NCBI GenBank assembly: GCA_003852805.1
Contig: RDDY01000158.1
Location: 1-18,217, forward strand
Direction of reading: 5' to 3'
Source of the DNA: Chryseobacterium sp.
Lineage (GTDB): Bacteria; Bacteroidota; Bacteroidia; Flavobacteriales; Weeksellaceae
DNA length: 18,217 nucleotides
Shown here in pieces: positions 1 to 6,454 of this stretch (its first letter is position 1; each line of letters opens with the position of its first letter). The position numbers were made by a program, and so were the translations under genes. The notes under the pieces were generated by a model, which saw only the letters and a list, made by a program, of their open reading frames with translations, was not told where the DNA came from and did not search any database.

Positions 1-786
1 AGCAATGACATCTCCGATCCGCAAATGGTGGCAGGCGTCATCAAGTCCATGTTGGACGGACTGAAAAGCGTAGGCGCAACCAAAGGCGTAATTGCAAACA
101 TCCCGAACGTGACGGCAATTCCGTACTTCACCACCGTTCCGGCGATGCCCATTGCAGGGCTGACAACCCAACAGATCAGCGACTTGGCCTCAGGTTATGC
201 AGCCTATAATGCCGGATTGGCTCAGGCCAGAGCCGGGAACCTCATCAGCGATGCAGAGTACCAAAGCAGACGGATCGAGTTTAAAGCAACGGTAGCAAAC
301 GGTGCCGTAATCGAGGACAAAGATTTGACCAACCTTTCCGCATTGGGCATTCCGTCCTACCGTCAGACCACTGCCGAAGATCTGATCTTGCTTCCCGCTT
401 CAACCGTGCTGAAAACAGGTGGCGGAACCAAGACTGCGCTTGCCGATGCTTTGGTTCTTACAAAGAAAGAAACGGCCAAGGTAATTGCAGCCACCACGGC
501 TTACAACGCGGCTATTGCAAAATTGGCCGGAGCATACGGCCTGGCATTGGTAGATGCCAACAAGAAGATGGTAGAGCTGAACGCCAAAGGCGGCATTCAA
601 TACGACGGAGTGCGTTACACCACAACTTTTGTGACGGGTGGCGCCTTCTCTTTGGACGGCGTGCATTTGACGGGCCGCGGCTACGCAATTATTGCCAACG
701 AGTTCATCAAGGCCATAAACAACACGTACGGTTCTACTTTACCGATGGTAAATGCCAACCAATATTCGGGGGTAACCTTCCCATAA
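1..786 (+). CDS. SGNH/GDSL-family hydrolase, C-terminal part (5' truncated)
   Basis: The reading frame is open from the first base of the window, so this is the 3' part of a longer gene; the Met at 25 is internal. The segment IPNVTAIPYFTTVP and the ending with DGVH (bases 655-666) followed by LTGRGYAIIANEFIKAINN match the C-terminal block of Bacteroidota SGNH/GDSL lipases and esterases. In that family the Asp and His of DxxH belong to the Ser-Asp-His catalytic triad. The GDSL serine block must lie upstream of the window and is not seen. Such proteins hydrolyse ester bonds and are usually exported; in related genomes they often sit next to an outer-membrane fatty-acid transporter, but that cannot be checked here. 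The gene ends 26 bases before a strong terminator, so it is the last gene of its transcript. The substrate is unknown. Confidence 0.85.
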   Translation, partial: SNDISDPQMVAGVIKSMLDGLKSVGATKGVIANIPNVTAIPYFTTVPAMPIAGLTTQQISDLASGYAAYNAGLAQARAGNLISDAEYQSRRIEFKATVANGAVIEDKDLTNLSALGIPSYRQTTAEDLILLPASTVLKTGGGTKTALADALVLTKKETAKVIAATTAYNAAIAKLAGAYGLALVDANKKMVELNAKGGIQYDGVRYTTTFVTGGAFSLDGVHLTGRGYAIIANEFIKAINNTYGSTLPMVNANQYSGVTFP

Positions 787-812
787 TTGAGGTGCCGGCT
801 GAGCATTGTTAC

Positions 813-840
813 AAAACCGCCCGTTTGGGCGGTTTTTTTT
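813..840 (+). terminator. Rho-independent terminator of the SGNH hydrolase gene
   Basis: The arms AAAACCGCCC (813-822) and GGGCGGTTTT (827-836) pair perfectly around a GTTT loop and run into eight Ts (833-840). This is a classic intrinsic terminator. Its last T is also the first base of the -7 box of the next gene. Confidence 0.93.
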
Positions 841-847
841 ACATTTG
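840..847 (+). promoter_or_regulatory. Bacteroidota -7 promoter box for prs-rplY
   Basis: TACATTTG fits TAnnTTTG exactly and lies 24 bases before the GTG start of prs. No TTG is found at the usual 17-23 base distance upstream, where the terminator stem lies, so the -33 element is weak or absent. Confidence 0.7.
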
Positions 848-871
848 CACCATCTAAAAAAAGTAAAAATC

Positions 872-1807
872 GTGAGCCAATCCAGCTACCTCTTCACCAC
901 CCGAACCAGTCGTAAACTGGCGGAACAAATTGCGGCGCATTACGGCCAAGCCTTGGGCGCCATCAACATTCTCGAATTCAGTGACGGCGAGTTCGAGCCG
1001 GTCTTGGAGCAATCGGTCCGCGGCGGCCGTGTCTTTCTGATCGGGTCTACCTTTCCGCCGGCGGACAATCTGCTGGAGTTGTTGCTGATGATCGATGCGG
1101 CCAAGCGTGCATCGGCCAAGAACATTACGGTGGTTATTCCGTATTTCGGATTGGCGCGTCAGGACAGAAAAGATCAGCCCAGAGCACCGATAGGAGCCAA
1201 GCTGGTAGCCAATCTTTTGACCGCCGCCGGCGCCACGCGCGTGATGACCATGGACCTGCATGCCGATCAGATTCAAGGGTTCTTTGAGATTCCCGTCGAT
1301 CATCTGTACGCATCTACCATTTTCATTGACTATATACTTCAAAACAAAATAGACAACCTTACCATCGCTTCGCCGGATATGGGCGGCGCCAAGCGTGCCA
1401 AGAACTACGCGAGTCATCTGGGCGCAGAGGTGGTAATCTGTTATAAAGAACGCAAAAAAGCGAACGTGGTGGAGGAGATGTTCCTGATCGGTGATGTGAA
1501 AGACCGGAACGTGATCCTGATCGACGATATGATCGACACGGCAGGAACGCTCTGCAAAGCGGCTGATATCCTGATAAAAAACGGAGCCAAAAGCGTACGC
1601 GCCATGGCCACGCACGGAGTACTCTCGGGCAACGCTTACCAAAATATCGAGAACTCTCAACTGACGGAAGTCATTGTGACTGACACCATTCCGGTAGATG
1701 AGGCTTTGTCATCCAAAATAAAAGTGCTATCTTGCGCCCCGTTATTTGCCGATGTTATGAAGCTGGTTCACCGGCACGAATCCATCAGCAATAAATTCAT
1801 TATTTAA
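872..1807 (+). CDS. prs: Ribose-phosphate pyrophosphokinase (PRPP synthetase)
   Basis: Transfers the beta,gamma-diphosphate of ATP to ribose 5-phosphate, giving PRPP for purine, pyrimidine, His, Trp and NAD synthesis. From the GTG at 872 the protein is 311 residues, the usual size. Visible family motifs are SDGEFEPVLEQSVRG, the ATP-site stretch IPYFGLARQDRKDQPR, TMDLHADQIQGFF, the catalytic loop YKERKKANVV and the PRPP-binding loop DDMIDTAGT near the C-terminus. An in-frame TTG at 806 would lengthen the protein, but the added codons translate the upstream terminator hairpin and the -7 box, so I reject it. GTG at 872 places Ser-Gln-Ser-Ser-Tyr at the N-terminus, followed by LFTTRTSRKLAEQIA, as expected. 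The gene is followed after 19 bases by rplY, with no terminator between, so the two probably form an operon. Confidence 0.96.
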   Translation: MSQSSYLFTTRTSRKLAEQIAAHYGQALGAINILEFSDGEFEPVLEQSVRGGRVFLIGSTFPPADNLLELLLMIDAAKRASAKNITVVIPYFGLARQDRKDQPRAPIGAKLVANLLTAAGATRVMTMDLHADQIQGFFEIPVDHLYASTIFIDYILQNKIDNLTIASPDMGGAKRAKNYASHLGAEVVICYKERKKANVVEEMFLIGDVKDRNVILIDDMIDTAGTLCKAADILIKNGAKSVRAMATHGVLSGNAYQNIENSQLTEVIVTDTIPVDEALSSKIKVLSCAPLFADVMKLVHRHESISNKFII

Positions 1808-1826
1808 ACTTTTATTAATTTTTTCA

Positions 1827-2456
1827 ATGAAGTCTATTACAATTCAAGGACAGAAAAGAGAAAGCGTGGGCAAGAAGTCTACTAAAGCTCTACGTGATGC
1901 TGAATTGGTTCCTTGTGTTGTTTACGGAAGCAACGGGACTTTGAATTTCTCTACAGAAGAGAAGTCGTTCAAGAACCTGGTATACACTCCGGAGGCGCAC
2001 ACGGTATCTATTGAAGTTGACGGACAGACCATTCCTGCCGTTCTTCAAGACATTCAGTTTCACCCCGTTACAGACCGTATTCTGCACGCTGATTTCTACC
2101 AGCTGAGCGAGGACAAAGCGGTGATCATGGAAGTACCGGTTAGATTGACCGGACGTGCAAGAGGTGTGGTTGCCGGTGGTGCGCTGCGTCAGTCATTCAG
2201 AAAGCTGAAGCTGAAAGCCTTGCCTGGTGATTTGCCTGATGAAATCGTTATCGATGTGACCAAACTGAGAATCGGTAACAAGTTCTATGTGGGCGACATC
2301 AAAACCAATAACTTTACGTTCATGCATCCCGACAATGCAGTAGTGGTTGCTGTGAAGATGTCTAGAACGGCTATGAAAGGCGGCGCTGTAGCTGACGACG
2401 AAGATGATGAGGATGAAGTACCGGCTGACGAAGTACCGGCTACTCAAGAGGATTAA
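1827..2456 (+). CDS. rplY: 50S ribosomal protein L25, long (CTC/TL5) form
   Basis: Binds 5S rRNA in the large ribosomal subunit. The protein has 209 residues and two domains. An N-terminal L25 beta-barrel covers about residues 1-95 (ITIQGQKRESVGKKSTKALR, VPCVVYG, HTVSIEVDG, HPVTDRILHADFYQL). A C-terminal TL5/CTC domain covers about 96-185 (VPVRLTGRARGVVAGG, LKALPGDLPDEIVIDV). It ends in a very acidic tail containing two copies of DEVPA encoded by a direct DNA repeat. The ATG at 1827 follows prs by 19 bases. In many Flavobacteriales prs and rplY are followed by the peptidyl-tRNA hydrolase gene; here a terminator and tadA follow instead. Confidence 0.96.
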   Translation: MKSITIQGQKRESVGKKSTKALRDAELVPCVVYGSNGTLNFSTEEKSFKNLVYTPEAHTVSIEVDGQTIPAVLQDIQFHPVTDRILHADFYQLSEDKAVIMEVPVRLTGRARGVVAGGALRQSFRKLKLKALPGDLPDEIVIDVTKLRIGNKFYVGDIKTNNFTFMHPDNAVVVAVKMSRTAMKGGAVADDEDDEDEVPADEVPATQED

Positions 2457-2476
2457 TCTTCTTAGCATAAATGAAC

Positions 2477-2509
2477 AAGGTCCCGCATTTGCGGGGCTTT
2501 TTGTTTTAA
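2477..2509 (+). terminator. Terminator of the prs-rplY operon
   Basis: CCCGC (2482-2486) pairs with GCGGG (2491-2495) around an ATTT loop. The stem extends outward through wobble pairs to AA/TT at 2477 and 2500, and a T-rich tail follows. Confidence 0.88.
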
Positions 2510-2528
2510 AGCAAACGAAGTGTTTGGT

Positions 2529-2536
2529 TAAATTTG
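2529..2536 (+). promoter_or_regulatory. -7 promoter box abutting the tadA start codon
   Basis: TAAATTTG matches TAnnTTTG exactly. The nearest TTG (2501-2503) is 25 bases upstream, slightly longer than the usual spacing. The ATG of tadA begins only three bases downstream of the box. Confidence 0.65.
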
Positions 2537-2539
2537 AAC

Positions 2540-2971
2540 ATGTTTACGGATGAATATTTTATGCGGTTGGCTCTGGGACAAGCGCAGGAAGCTTTCGAGA
2601 GAGACGAGATTCCCGTCGGCTGCGTTGTGGTTTACACTGACCGCATCGTCGCCAAGAGCCATAACTTAACCGAACTGCTGAACGATGTAACGGCCCACGC
2701 CGAAATGCAGGCAATTACGGCAGCAGCGGAATTCCTCGGCGGCAAATATCTGCGCGGCTGCACACTGTATGTAACGCTGGAGCCCTGCGTCATGTGCGCG
2801 GGTGCTCTGGCGTGGAGCCAAGTATCGCGTGTGGTTATCGGTGCGCGGGACGAACAGCGTGGCTTTATCAATAAGAATCTGAAACTTCATCCGAAAACGG
2901 AATTGACGCTCGGAGTTCTGGCTGACGAATGCCGGCAGTTGATGCTGGATTTCTTTAAGGCGAAACGGTAA
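2540..2971 (+). CDS. tadA: tRNA-specific adenosine deaminase (wobble A34 to inosine)
   Basis: Deaminates adenosine 34 of tRNA-Arg(ACG) to inosine so that one tRNA reads several Arg codons. The protein is 143 residues with the complete zinc deaminase signature: H53-A-E55 (TAHAEMQAI) supplies a zinc ligand and the catalytic Glu, and P82-C83-V-M-C86 (LEPCVMCAGAL) supplies the other two ligands. The N-terminal helix MFTDEYFMRLALGQAQEAF and IPVGCVVV are typical. I choose ATG 2540 because MFTDEYFM resembles family N-termini; an in-frame TTG at 2534 lies inside the promoter box, and a later ATG at 2561 would remove the first residues of helix 1. With ATG 2540 there is almost no 5' leader. A cytosine or guanine deaminase is less likely given the length and the HAE-PCVMC arrangement. 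Confidence 0.93.
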   Translation: MFTDEYFMRLALGQAQEAFERDEIPVGCVVVYTDRIVAKSHNLTELLNDVTAHAEMQAITAAAEFLGGKYLRGCTLYVTLEPCVMCAGALAWSQVSRVVIGARDEQRGFINKNLKLHPKTELTLGVLADECRQLMLDFFKAKR

Positions 2972-2999
2972 GAATTAACACGAGGTTGTATAAACACAA

Positions 3000-3032
3000 A
3001 GCCTTGTCAAGGTTTGAAACCTTGACAAGGCT
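3000..3032 (+). repeat. Perfect 33-nt inverted repeat (REP-like palindrome)
   Basis: AGCCTTGTCAAGGTTT (3000-3015), a single G (3016), then its exact reverse complement (3017-3032). The 16-bp stem is perfect. No T-run follows on either strand (CGTGGC downstream, TTGTGTTTATA on the minus side), so it is not a normal intrinsic terminator. The sequence resembles palindromes that recur between genes in Bacteroidota; that is from memory and was not searched. Confidence 0.85.
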
Positions 3033-3047
3033 CGTGGCACTGATCCA

Positions 3048-3077
3048 TTGCGGGGGTTATGTTATGTTATAACTTTG
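3048..3077 (+). promoter_or_regulatory. Consensus Bacteroidota promoter of the mazEF module
   Basis: TTG at 3048-3050, a 19-base spacer, then TAACTTTG at 3070-3077. This matches the TTG-N19-TAnnTTTG consensus and is the best-formed promoter in the window. The mazE ATG starts only four bases after the box. Confidence 0.8.
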
Positions 3078-3081
3078 AAGT

Positions 3082-3327
3082 ATGAGAACCAAGCTTAGAA
3101 AAATAGGAAACTCTTACGGTGTCATCATCAGTAAACAGTTGTTGGAACAAGCTGCCGTAGAAGATGAGGTACATCTGTCGGTTCAGGATTCAAGAATTAT
3201 CATTGACATTAAAAAGAATCCACGCGACAGCGGGGAGGAAATACTGCTAAAGGCAGGTTCTTTGGAAGATGAGGATCTACCTGAAAATTTAAGTAATGAC
3301 TTTGATGAGAAAGAGTGGACATGGTAA
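3082..3327 (+). CDS. mazE: MazE/AbrB-family antitoxin
   Basis: An 81-residue protein. The N-terminal half has the MazE/SpoVT-AbrB swapped-hairpin pattern (MRTKLRKIGNSYGVIISKQLLEQA, then VHLSVQDSRIIIDI), which binds operator DNA as a dimer. The C-terminal third is strongly acidic (SLEDEDLPENLSNDFDEKEWTW), as expected for the flexible tail that occupies the toxin's RNA groove. The next gene overlaps by seven bases and encodes a MazF-type toxin, which supports the antitoxin role. MazE-type proteins usually repress their own promoter together with the toxin. The start is fixed by the family N-terminus, K-x-GNSxGV, which leaves almost no 5' leader. The gene symbol is by family and does not imply the specific E. 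coli system. Confidence 0.88.
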   Translation: MRTKLRKIGNSYGVIISKQLLEQAAVEDEVHLSVQDSRIIIDIKKNPRDSGEEILLKAGSLEDEDLPENLSNDFDEKEWTW

Positions 3328-3614
3328 TCAAACGATTTGATATCTTTTTTATCGACCTGAATCCTACTGTTGGCAGCGAGATCAATAAATTGCGGCCGGC
3401 AGTTGTTGTTTCGCCGGACGAAATGAACAATGCTCTAAACACGGTTATTATTGCACCGCTTACCTCCACTATTAAAAACTATCCCATGCGCGTTGGTTGC
3501 AGGGTTCAACGGAAGAATGGCCAAATAGCGCTGGATCATCTCCGCTCAGTAGACAAAAAGAGGCTGAGAAATAAAATGGCAGTTTTGGATGCGGGGCAAG
3601 CGACGAAGTTATAA
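3321..3614 (+). CDS. mazF: MazF/PemK-family endoribonuclease toxin, probably C-terminally frameshifted
   Basis: MazF/PemK toxins are dimeric ribonucleases that cut mRNA at short sequences. The 97-residue product has the family pattern: FDIFFIDLNPTVGSEINKLRPAVVVSPDEMN (beta hairpin with the conserved RP), VIIAPLTST, then GQIALDHLRSVDKKRL. The ATG at 3321 lies inside the end of mazE (ATGGTAA), so translation is coupled; a GTG two codons earlier is less likely. The protein stops at LDAGQATKL, about ten residues short. Starting at 3611 in another frame, bases encode INTLLKMFTE followed by TAA at 3641-3643, which looks like the missing C-terminal helix. One lost base between about 3593 and 3612 (for example TTAATAA to TTATAA) would explain this. 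Whether the truncated toxin is active is unknown; a sequencing error is possible. Confidence 0.83.
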   Translation: MVIKRFDIFFIDLNPTVGSEINKLRPAVVVSPDEMNNALNTVIIAPLTSTIKNYPMRVGCRVQRKNGQIALDHLRSVDKKRLRNKMAVLDAGQATKL

Positions 3615-3644
3615 ACACCTTACTCAAAATGTTTACCGAGTAAT

Positions 3645-3670
3645 TTATCTGCGGCCTCTCCGGCAGATAA
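3645..3670 (+). terminator. Hairpin after the toxin gene (possible terminator)
   Basis: TTATCTGC (3645-3652) pairs exactly with GCAGATAA (3663-3670). It begins one base after the TAA (3641-3643) that would end an unshifted mazF. There is no clear T-run, so termination function is uncertain. It lies between convergent mazF and coaX and could serve either strand. Confidence 0.4.
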
Positions 3671-3674
3671 GCAA

Positions 3675-3705
3675 AGCTCGTCAATGTTTCAACCCTTAAC
3701 AAGCT
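3675..3705 (+). repeat. Degenerate copy of the 3000-3032 palindrome
   Basis: AGCTCGTCAATGTTT, C, AACCCTTAACAAGCT aligns with the 33-nt palindrome at 3000-3032 at about 26 of 33 positions with two single-base gaps. The arms still pair imperfectly. Together the two copies bracket the mazEF module. It could also act as the coaX terminator on the minus strand. Confidence 0.55.
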
Positions 3706-3722
3706 CAGCGCATGAAAAGACG

Positions 3723-4481
3723 CTACAATTCTTTCCCCAAGAAATACAGCCCTTTCAGGGTGTGCAGTTTGTCGGCGATGTCTATCTTATCCGTCAGAGG
3801 CTTGTAAACATGGCTTACGCCGCCCGTGGCAATCACAAAGCACTCTTGGCCGACTTCTTTATTGATGCGCTGCACAAAGCCTTCCACCATGCCTAAATAA
3901 CCGTATACCATGCCGCTCTGCATGCAACTCACCGTATCGTGGCCGAGAACCGTTGCCGGAGGAACGAGTTCTATTTCCGGCAACTGTGCGGTTTGCTTTA
4001 TGAGCGAATTGAGCGCGGTAACTATCCCCGGAGCGATGATGGCCCCCAAACTTTCACCGGTTGCCGAAACACAACTGGCCGTAAGGGCTGTGCCGAAATC
4101 CAACACAATCTTGGTACGCCCCGGATAAAGATGGTGCGCAGCCACGAGGTTGGCATAAATATCGGTGCCGATTTGTTTGGAAATGGTACGCACACCGGAC
4201 GCGGTATTCCGGTCCACCAATACGGCCGGCTTTCCGTGGATCTTGTTTACGGCGCTGCCTATAACGCCGGTCAACTGCGGAACCACGGAACCGATGATGA
4301 CGCGGTCAATTGTGCCGGGATCTATATTGTAAGATCGGTACAATAAACTGAACTGCGCTACCAACTCATCCCGCGTGCCGTAGGGTTTGCTGTTTATCAA
4401 CCAGGAATCTACACATCGGTCATGGTTGAAATAACCGAAGCGGATATTGGTGTTGCCGATATTGATGACAATGCTCGTCAT
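3723..4481 (-). CDS. coaX: Type III pantothenate kinase
   Basis: Phosphorylates pantothenate with ATP, the first step of coenzyme A synthesis; type III enzymes belong to the ASKHA fold and usually need a monovalent cation. The 252 residues carry the family landmarks: an N-terminal phosphate motif INIGNTNIRFG, VIIGSVVPQLT, GTDIYANLVAA (D107, the proposed catalytic Asp in a GxD motif), VLDFGTALTASCV (D128), GAIIAPGI and VIATGGVS near the C-terminus. The first motif reads N7-I-G-N-T, where the family normally has an Asp (DxGNT); see findings. The ATG at 4481 lies 45 bases after the stop of the upstream M1 peptidase gene, and a terminator lies in that gap, so coaX may have its own promoter, but I do not see a clear TAnnTTTG box. 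It is convergent with mazF. Confidence 0.92.
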   Translation of the reverse strand: MTSIVINIGNTNIRFGYFNHDRCVDSWLINSKPYGTRDELVAQFSLLYRSYNIDPGTIDRVIIGSVVPQLTGVIGSAVNKIHGKPAVLVDRNTASGVRTISKQIGTDIYANLVAAHHLYPGRTKIVLDFGTALTASCVSATGESLGAIIAPGIVTALNSLIKQTAQLPEIELVPPATVLGHDTVSCMQSGMVYGYLGMVEGFVQRINKEVGQECFVIATGGVSHVYKPLTDKIDIADKLHTLKGLYFLGKEL

Positions 4482-4486
4482 AACTT

Positions 4487-4518
4487 CTAAATAAAACTGC
4501 AGCAGATTTCTGTTGCAG
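4487..4518 (-). terminator. Terminator of the M1 aminopeptidase gene
   Basis: On the minus strand CTGCAACAGA and TCTGCTGCAG (plus 4497-4518) form a 10-bp stem with one G-U pair, followed by TTTTATTT. It lies just after the peptidase stop codon at 4527. Confidence 0.75.
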
Positions 4519-4526
4519 TATTGGTG

Positions 4527-6383
4527 TTACTTTATCTCCAAATAATTGTCCGCAGGATTGATATCTGCCAACCTTTGGCTGAAATCTATTCCCAAGGCTG
4601 CAATCTGCGCCTTGCTGTACGGAATGGTAAAGGTGTATTCCTTTTGCGTCCAAGGCCAATAATCCAGAACGGTGACGGGGCCGTAAATATCGGAGGTTTT
4701 GGGCGTACGCATCATATTCAACGGAATGCTGTAATTCACCACTTTATTATCTTTTGTCAAGATGCTGAAGTCTACCGGCATGGGCAGCTCACCTTTGTTT
4801 ACCAAAGTAATGGTGGTGGCATTGCGGTCGTGCTTTACGCTTTTGATTCCGTAGTCGATCGTCTTTGTCGTGTTGATCCAATAGTTGTGGAACCATTTGA
4901 GATCCATGCCTGAAATGCGCTGTGCTATGTGCATAAAATCACGATCGGTGGGATGCTTCATCTTCCATTCATCGTAGTAAGCTTTCATGGTTTTGGACAG
5001 ATTATCCTCGCCCATAATGTAGCCCAGTTGTATCAGAAAAGTTTCGCCCTTCACATAGGTTGCAAAACTGTAAGCGGTTCCCCAGTCGTGGTGATCGCCC
5101 AACCAAGAAGCGGGTTCTTCACGTCCTGTTTTTTGGAACTCTGTAAAACGGCGAACTTCTTTTGCGAATGGATTCGGCAAGCTTTCCTTTGGCGGGAAAA
5201 TCTTATACATGGCCAGATCTTGTGCGTAAGAAGTAAAACCTTCATCCATCCATGGACGCATCGGCTCATTGGTGGCCAGCATCTGTTGGTACCAAGAATG
5301 CGCGGCCTCGTGGAAGAAAAGGCTCGCCAGATCTTCCATGGTTTTATGCTCGCCCAAGACCATGGTTGTCATGCCGTACTCCATGCCGCCGTCACCGCCT
5401 TGCACAAAGGAATACGATGGCCAAACGTACTGACCGAATGTCGCATTCATAAACTGGAAGAATTGTGTAACATACGGCTGTACATTTTCCCAAAGCGCCG
5501 TTTTCTCGCCGGGCTGGTAGACCAAGTAAACTTTAGGCCCGCCCAAAACGGTGAAAGATTTAACGGTATAGTCGCGGTCGGCGGCCCAAGCGAAGTCCAA
5601 AATATTCTTTGCCGTCCAGCGCCAGATGGCTTTCCCGTCTTTGTCTGCTTTTACCACAGCATCGGTTTGGTAGCCTCTCACTTCTGCGGGATTCTCCAAG
5701 GTGCCGCCGGCGCCTATGACGTAGTCTTTGTCAATTTTTATCGAAATGTCGAAGTCCGCAAACGGTGCATGGAACTCGCGGCCGATGTAATCAAAAGTAG
5801 CCCAGCCGTCGTAGTCGTACTCGGCCATTTTCGGGAACCATTGTGTCATGGTCATATCGATGCCTTCGCGGTTGTTTCTTCCGGCGCGACGGATTTGCTT
5901 GGGGATTACCGCATCCCATTGCATGGTGAAGTTGGTGGTGCTGTTCGGCTTGATCGGTTCTGCCAAATAGACTTTCATCACCGTTTCCTGGATCTCGTAG
6001 CGCAGCGTTTTGCCGTTTTGTTTGATCCAGTGGATGTTCTGTGCGCCCTCTTCATTTTTAGGAATCGATGCCAAGCGCGAGACCACCTGATCGCCCTGTT
6101 TTTCCACGAGGCGCCCGTCGGCCAGTTTCCCTTGGTTTTGCACGCGCTGGTCCATCATCGATCCGGGTTTGAAAGCATTCCAGTACAGATGCATGTAAAC
6201 AACTCTCAGTTCGTCGGGCGAATTGTTGGTATAACTGATGCTCTGTTTCCCTTGGTAGGTAAATGCTTCGGCGTCCACATCTATATCCATCTTATACTTG
6301 GCGTGCTGCTGATAATACGGACCCTTTTGTGCAGAAAACAATCCGGCGGCAAAAACCAAAAGAATAAGCGCAATTCTGTTCAT
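4527..6383 (-). CDS. Secreted M1-family zinc aminopeptidase
   Basis: A gluzincin aminopeptidase of 618 residues from ATG 6383. It starts with a signal peptide (MNRIALILLVFAAGLFSA, likely cleaved before QKGPYY), so it is probably periplasmic or outer-membrane associated. The zinc site is complete: HEAAHSW with H358, E359 and H362, and the third ligand E381 in WMDEGF exactly 18 residues after the second His. The GxMEN-type substrate motif reads GGMEYG (about 332-337), as in several bacterial subfamilies. The N-terminal region (YQGKQSISYTNNSPDELRVVYMHLYWNAFKPGSMM) is the M1 saddle domain. An in-frame TTG at 6392 would add three residues ahead of the signal peptide and is unlikely. The probable role is trimming peptides taken from the environment or from envelope proteins. 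Confidence 0.93.
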   Translation of the reverse strand: MNRIALILLVFAAGLFSAQKGPYYQQHAKYKMDIDVDAEAFTYQGKQSISYTNNSPDELRVVYMHLYWNAFKPGSMMDQRVQNQGKLADGRLVEKQGDQVVSRLASIPKNEEGAQNIHWIKQNGKTLRYEIQETVMKVYLAEPIKPNSTTNFTMQWDAVIPKQIRRAGRNNREGIDMTMTQWFPKMAEYDYDGWATFDYIGREFHAPFADFDISIKIDKDYVIGAGGTLENPAEVRGYQTDAVVKADKDGKAIWRWTAKNILDFAWAADRDYTVKSFTVLGGPKVYLVYQPGEKTALWENVQPYVTQFFQFMNATFGQYVWPSYSFVQGGDGGMEYGMTTMVLGEHKTMEDLASLFFHEAAHSWYQQMLATNEPMRPWMDEGFTSYAQDLAMYKIFPPKESLPNPFAKEVRRFTEFQKTGREEPASWLGDHHDWGTAYSFATYVKGETFLIQLGYIMGEDNLSKTMKAYYDEWKMKHPTDRDFMHIAQRISGMDLKWFHNYWINTTKTIDYGIKSVKHDRNATTITLVNKGELPMPVDFSILTKDNKVVNYSIPLNMMRTPKTSDIYGPVTVLDYWPWTQKEYTFTIPYSKAQIAALGIDFSQRLADINPADNYLEIK

Positions 6384-6404
6384 GATTCTCAAAATTTAAA
6401 GCGC

Positions 6405-6412
6405 TAAAGATA
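6405..6412 (-). promoter_or_regulatory. Candidate -7 box for the M1 aminopeptidase gene
   Basis: The minus strand reads TATCTTTA, one mismatch from TAnnTTTG, 21 bases before ATG 6383. A nearer TAAATTTTG has a one-base-longer spacer. Neither has a clear -33 element. Confidence 0.35.
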
Positions 6413-6454
6413 ATGATTGTTGCAGAAACAGCCGTGTTATGCATGATGCGCGTA

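Noticed and set aside
806..871. Upstream TTG extension of prs
   Set aside because: It would translate the terminator hairpin and promoter box; the GTG at 872 gives the family-typical N-terminus and length.
854..1660. 268-codon open frame opposite prs
   Set aside because: Shadow of the clear prs reading frame; no family motifs.
2989..3618. TATAAACAC present on both sides of mazEF (2989-2997 and 3610-3618) as a possible target-site duplication
   Set aside because: The right copy lies inside the toxin coding region rather than outside the right palindrome, and a 9-mer of low complexity can recur by chance.
4929..6407. 492-codon open frame opposite the M1 aminopeptidase
   Set aside because: The minus-strand gene has a signal peptide and a complete HExxH-E site, while the plus frame resembles no protein and overlaps it fully. 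Long antisense frames are common opposite genes with moderate GC.
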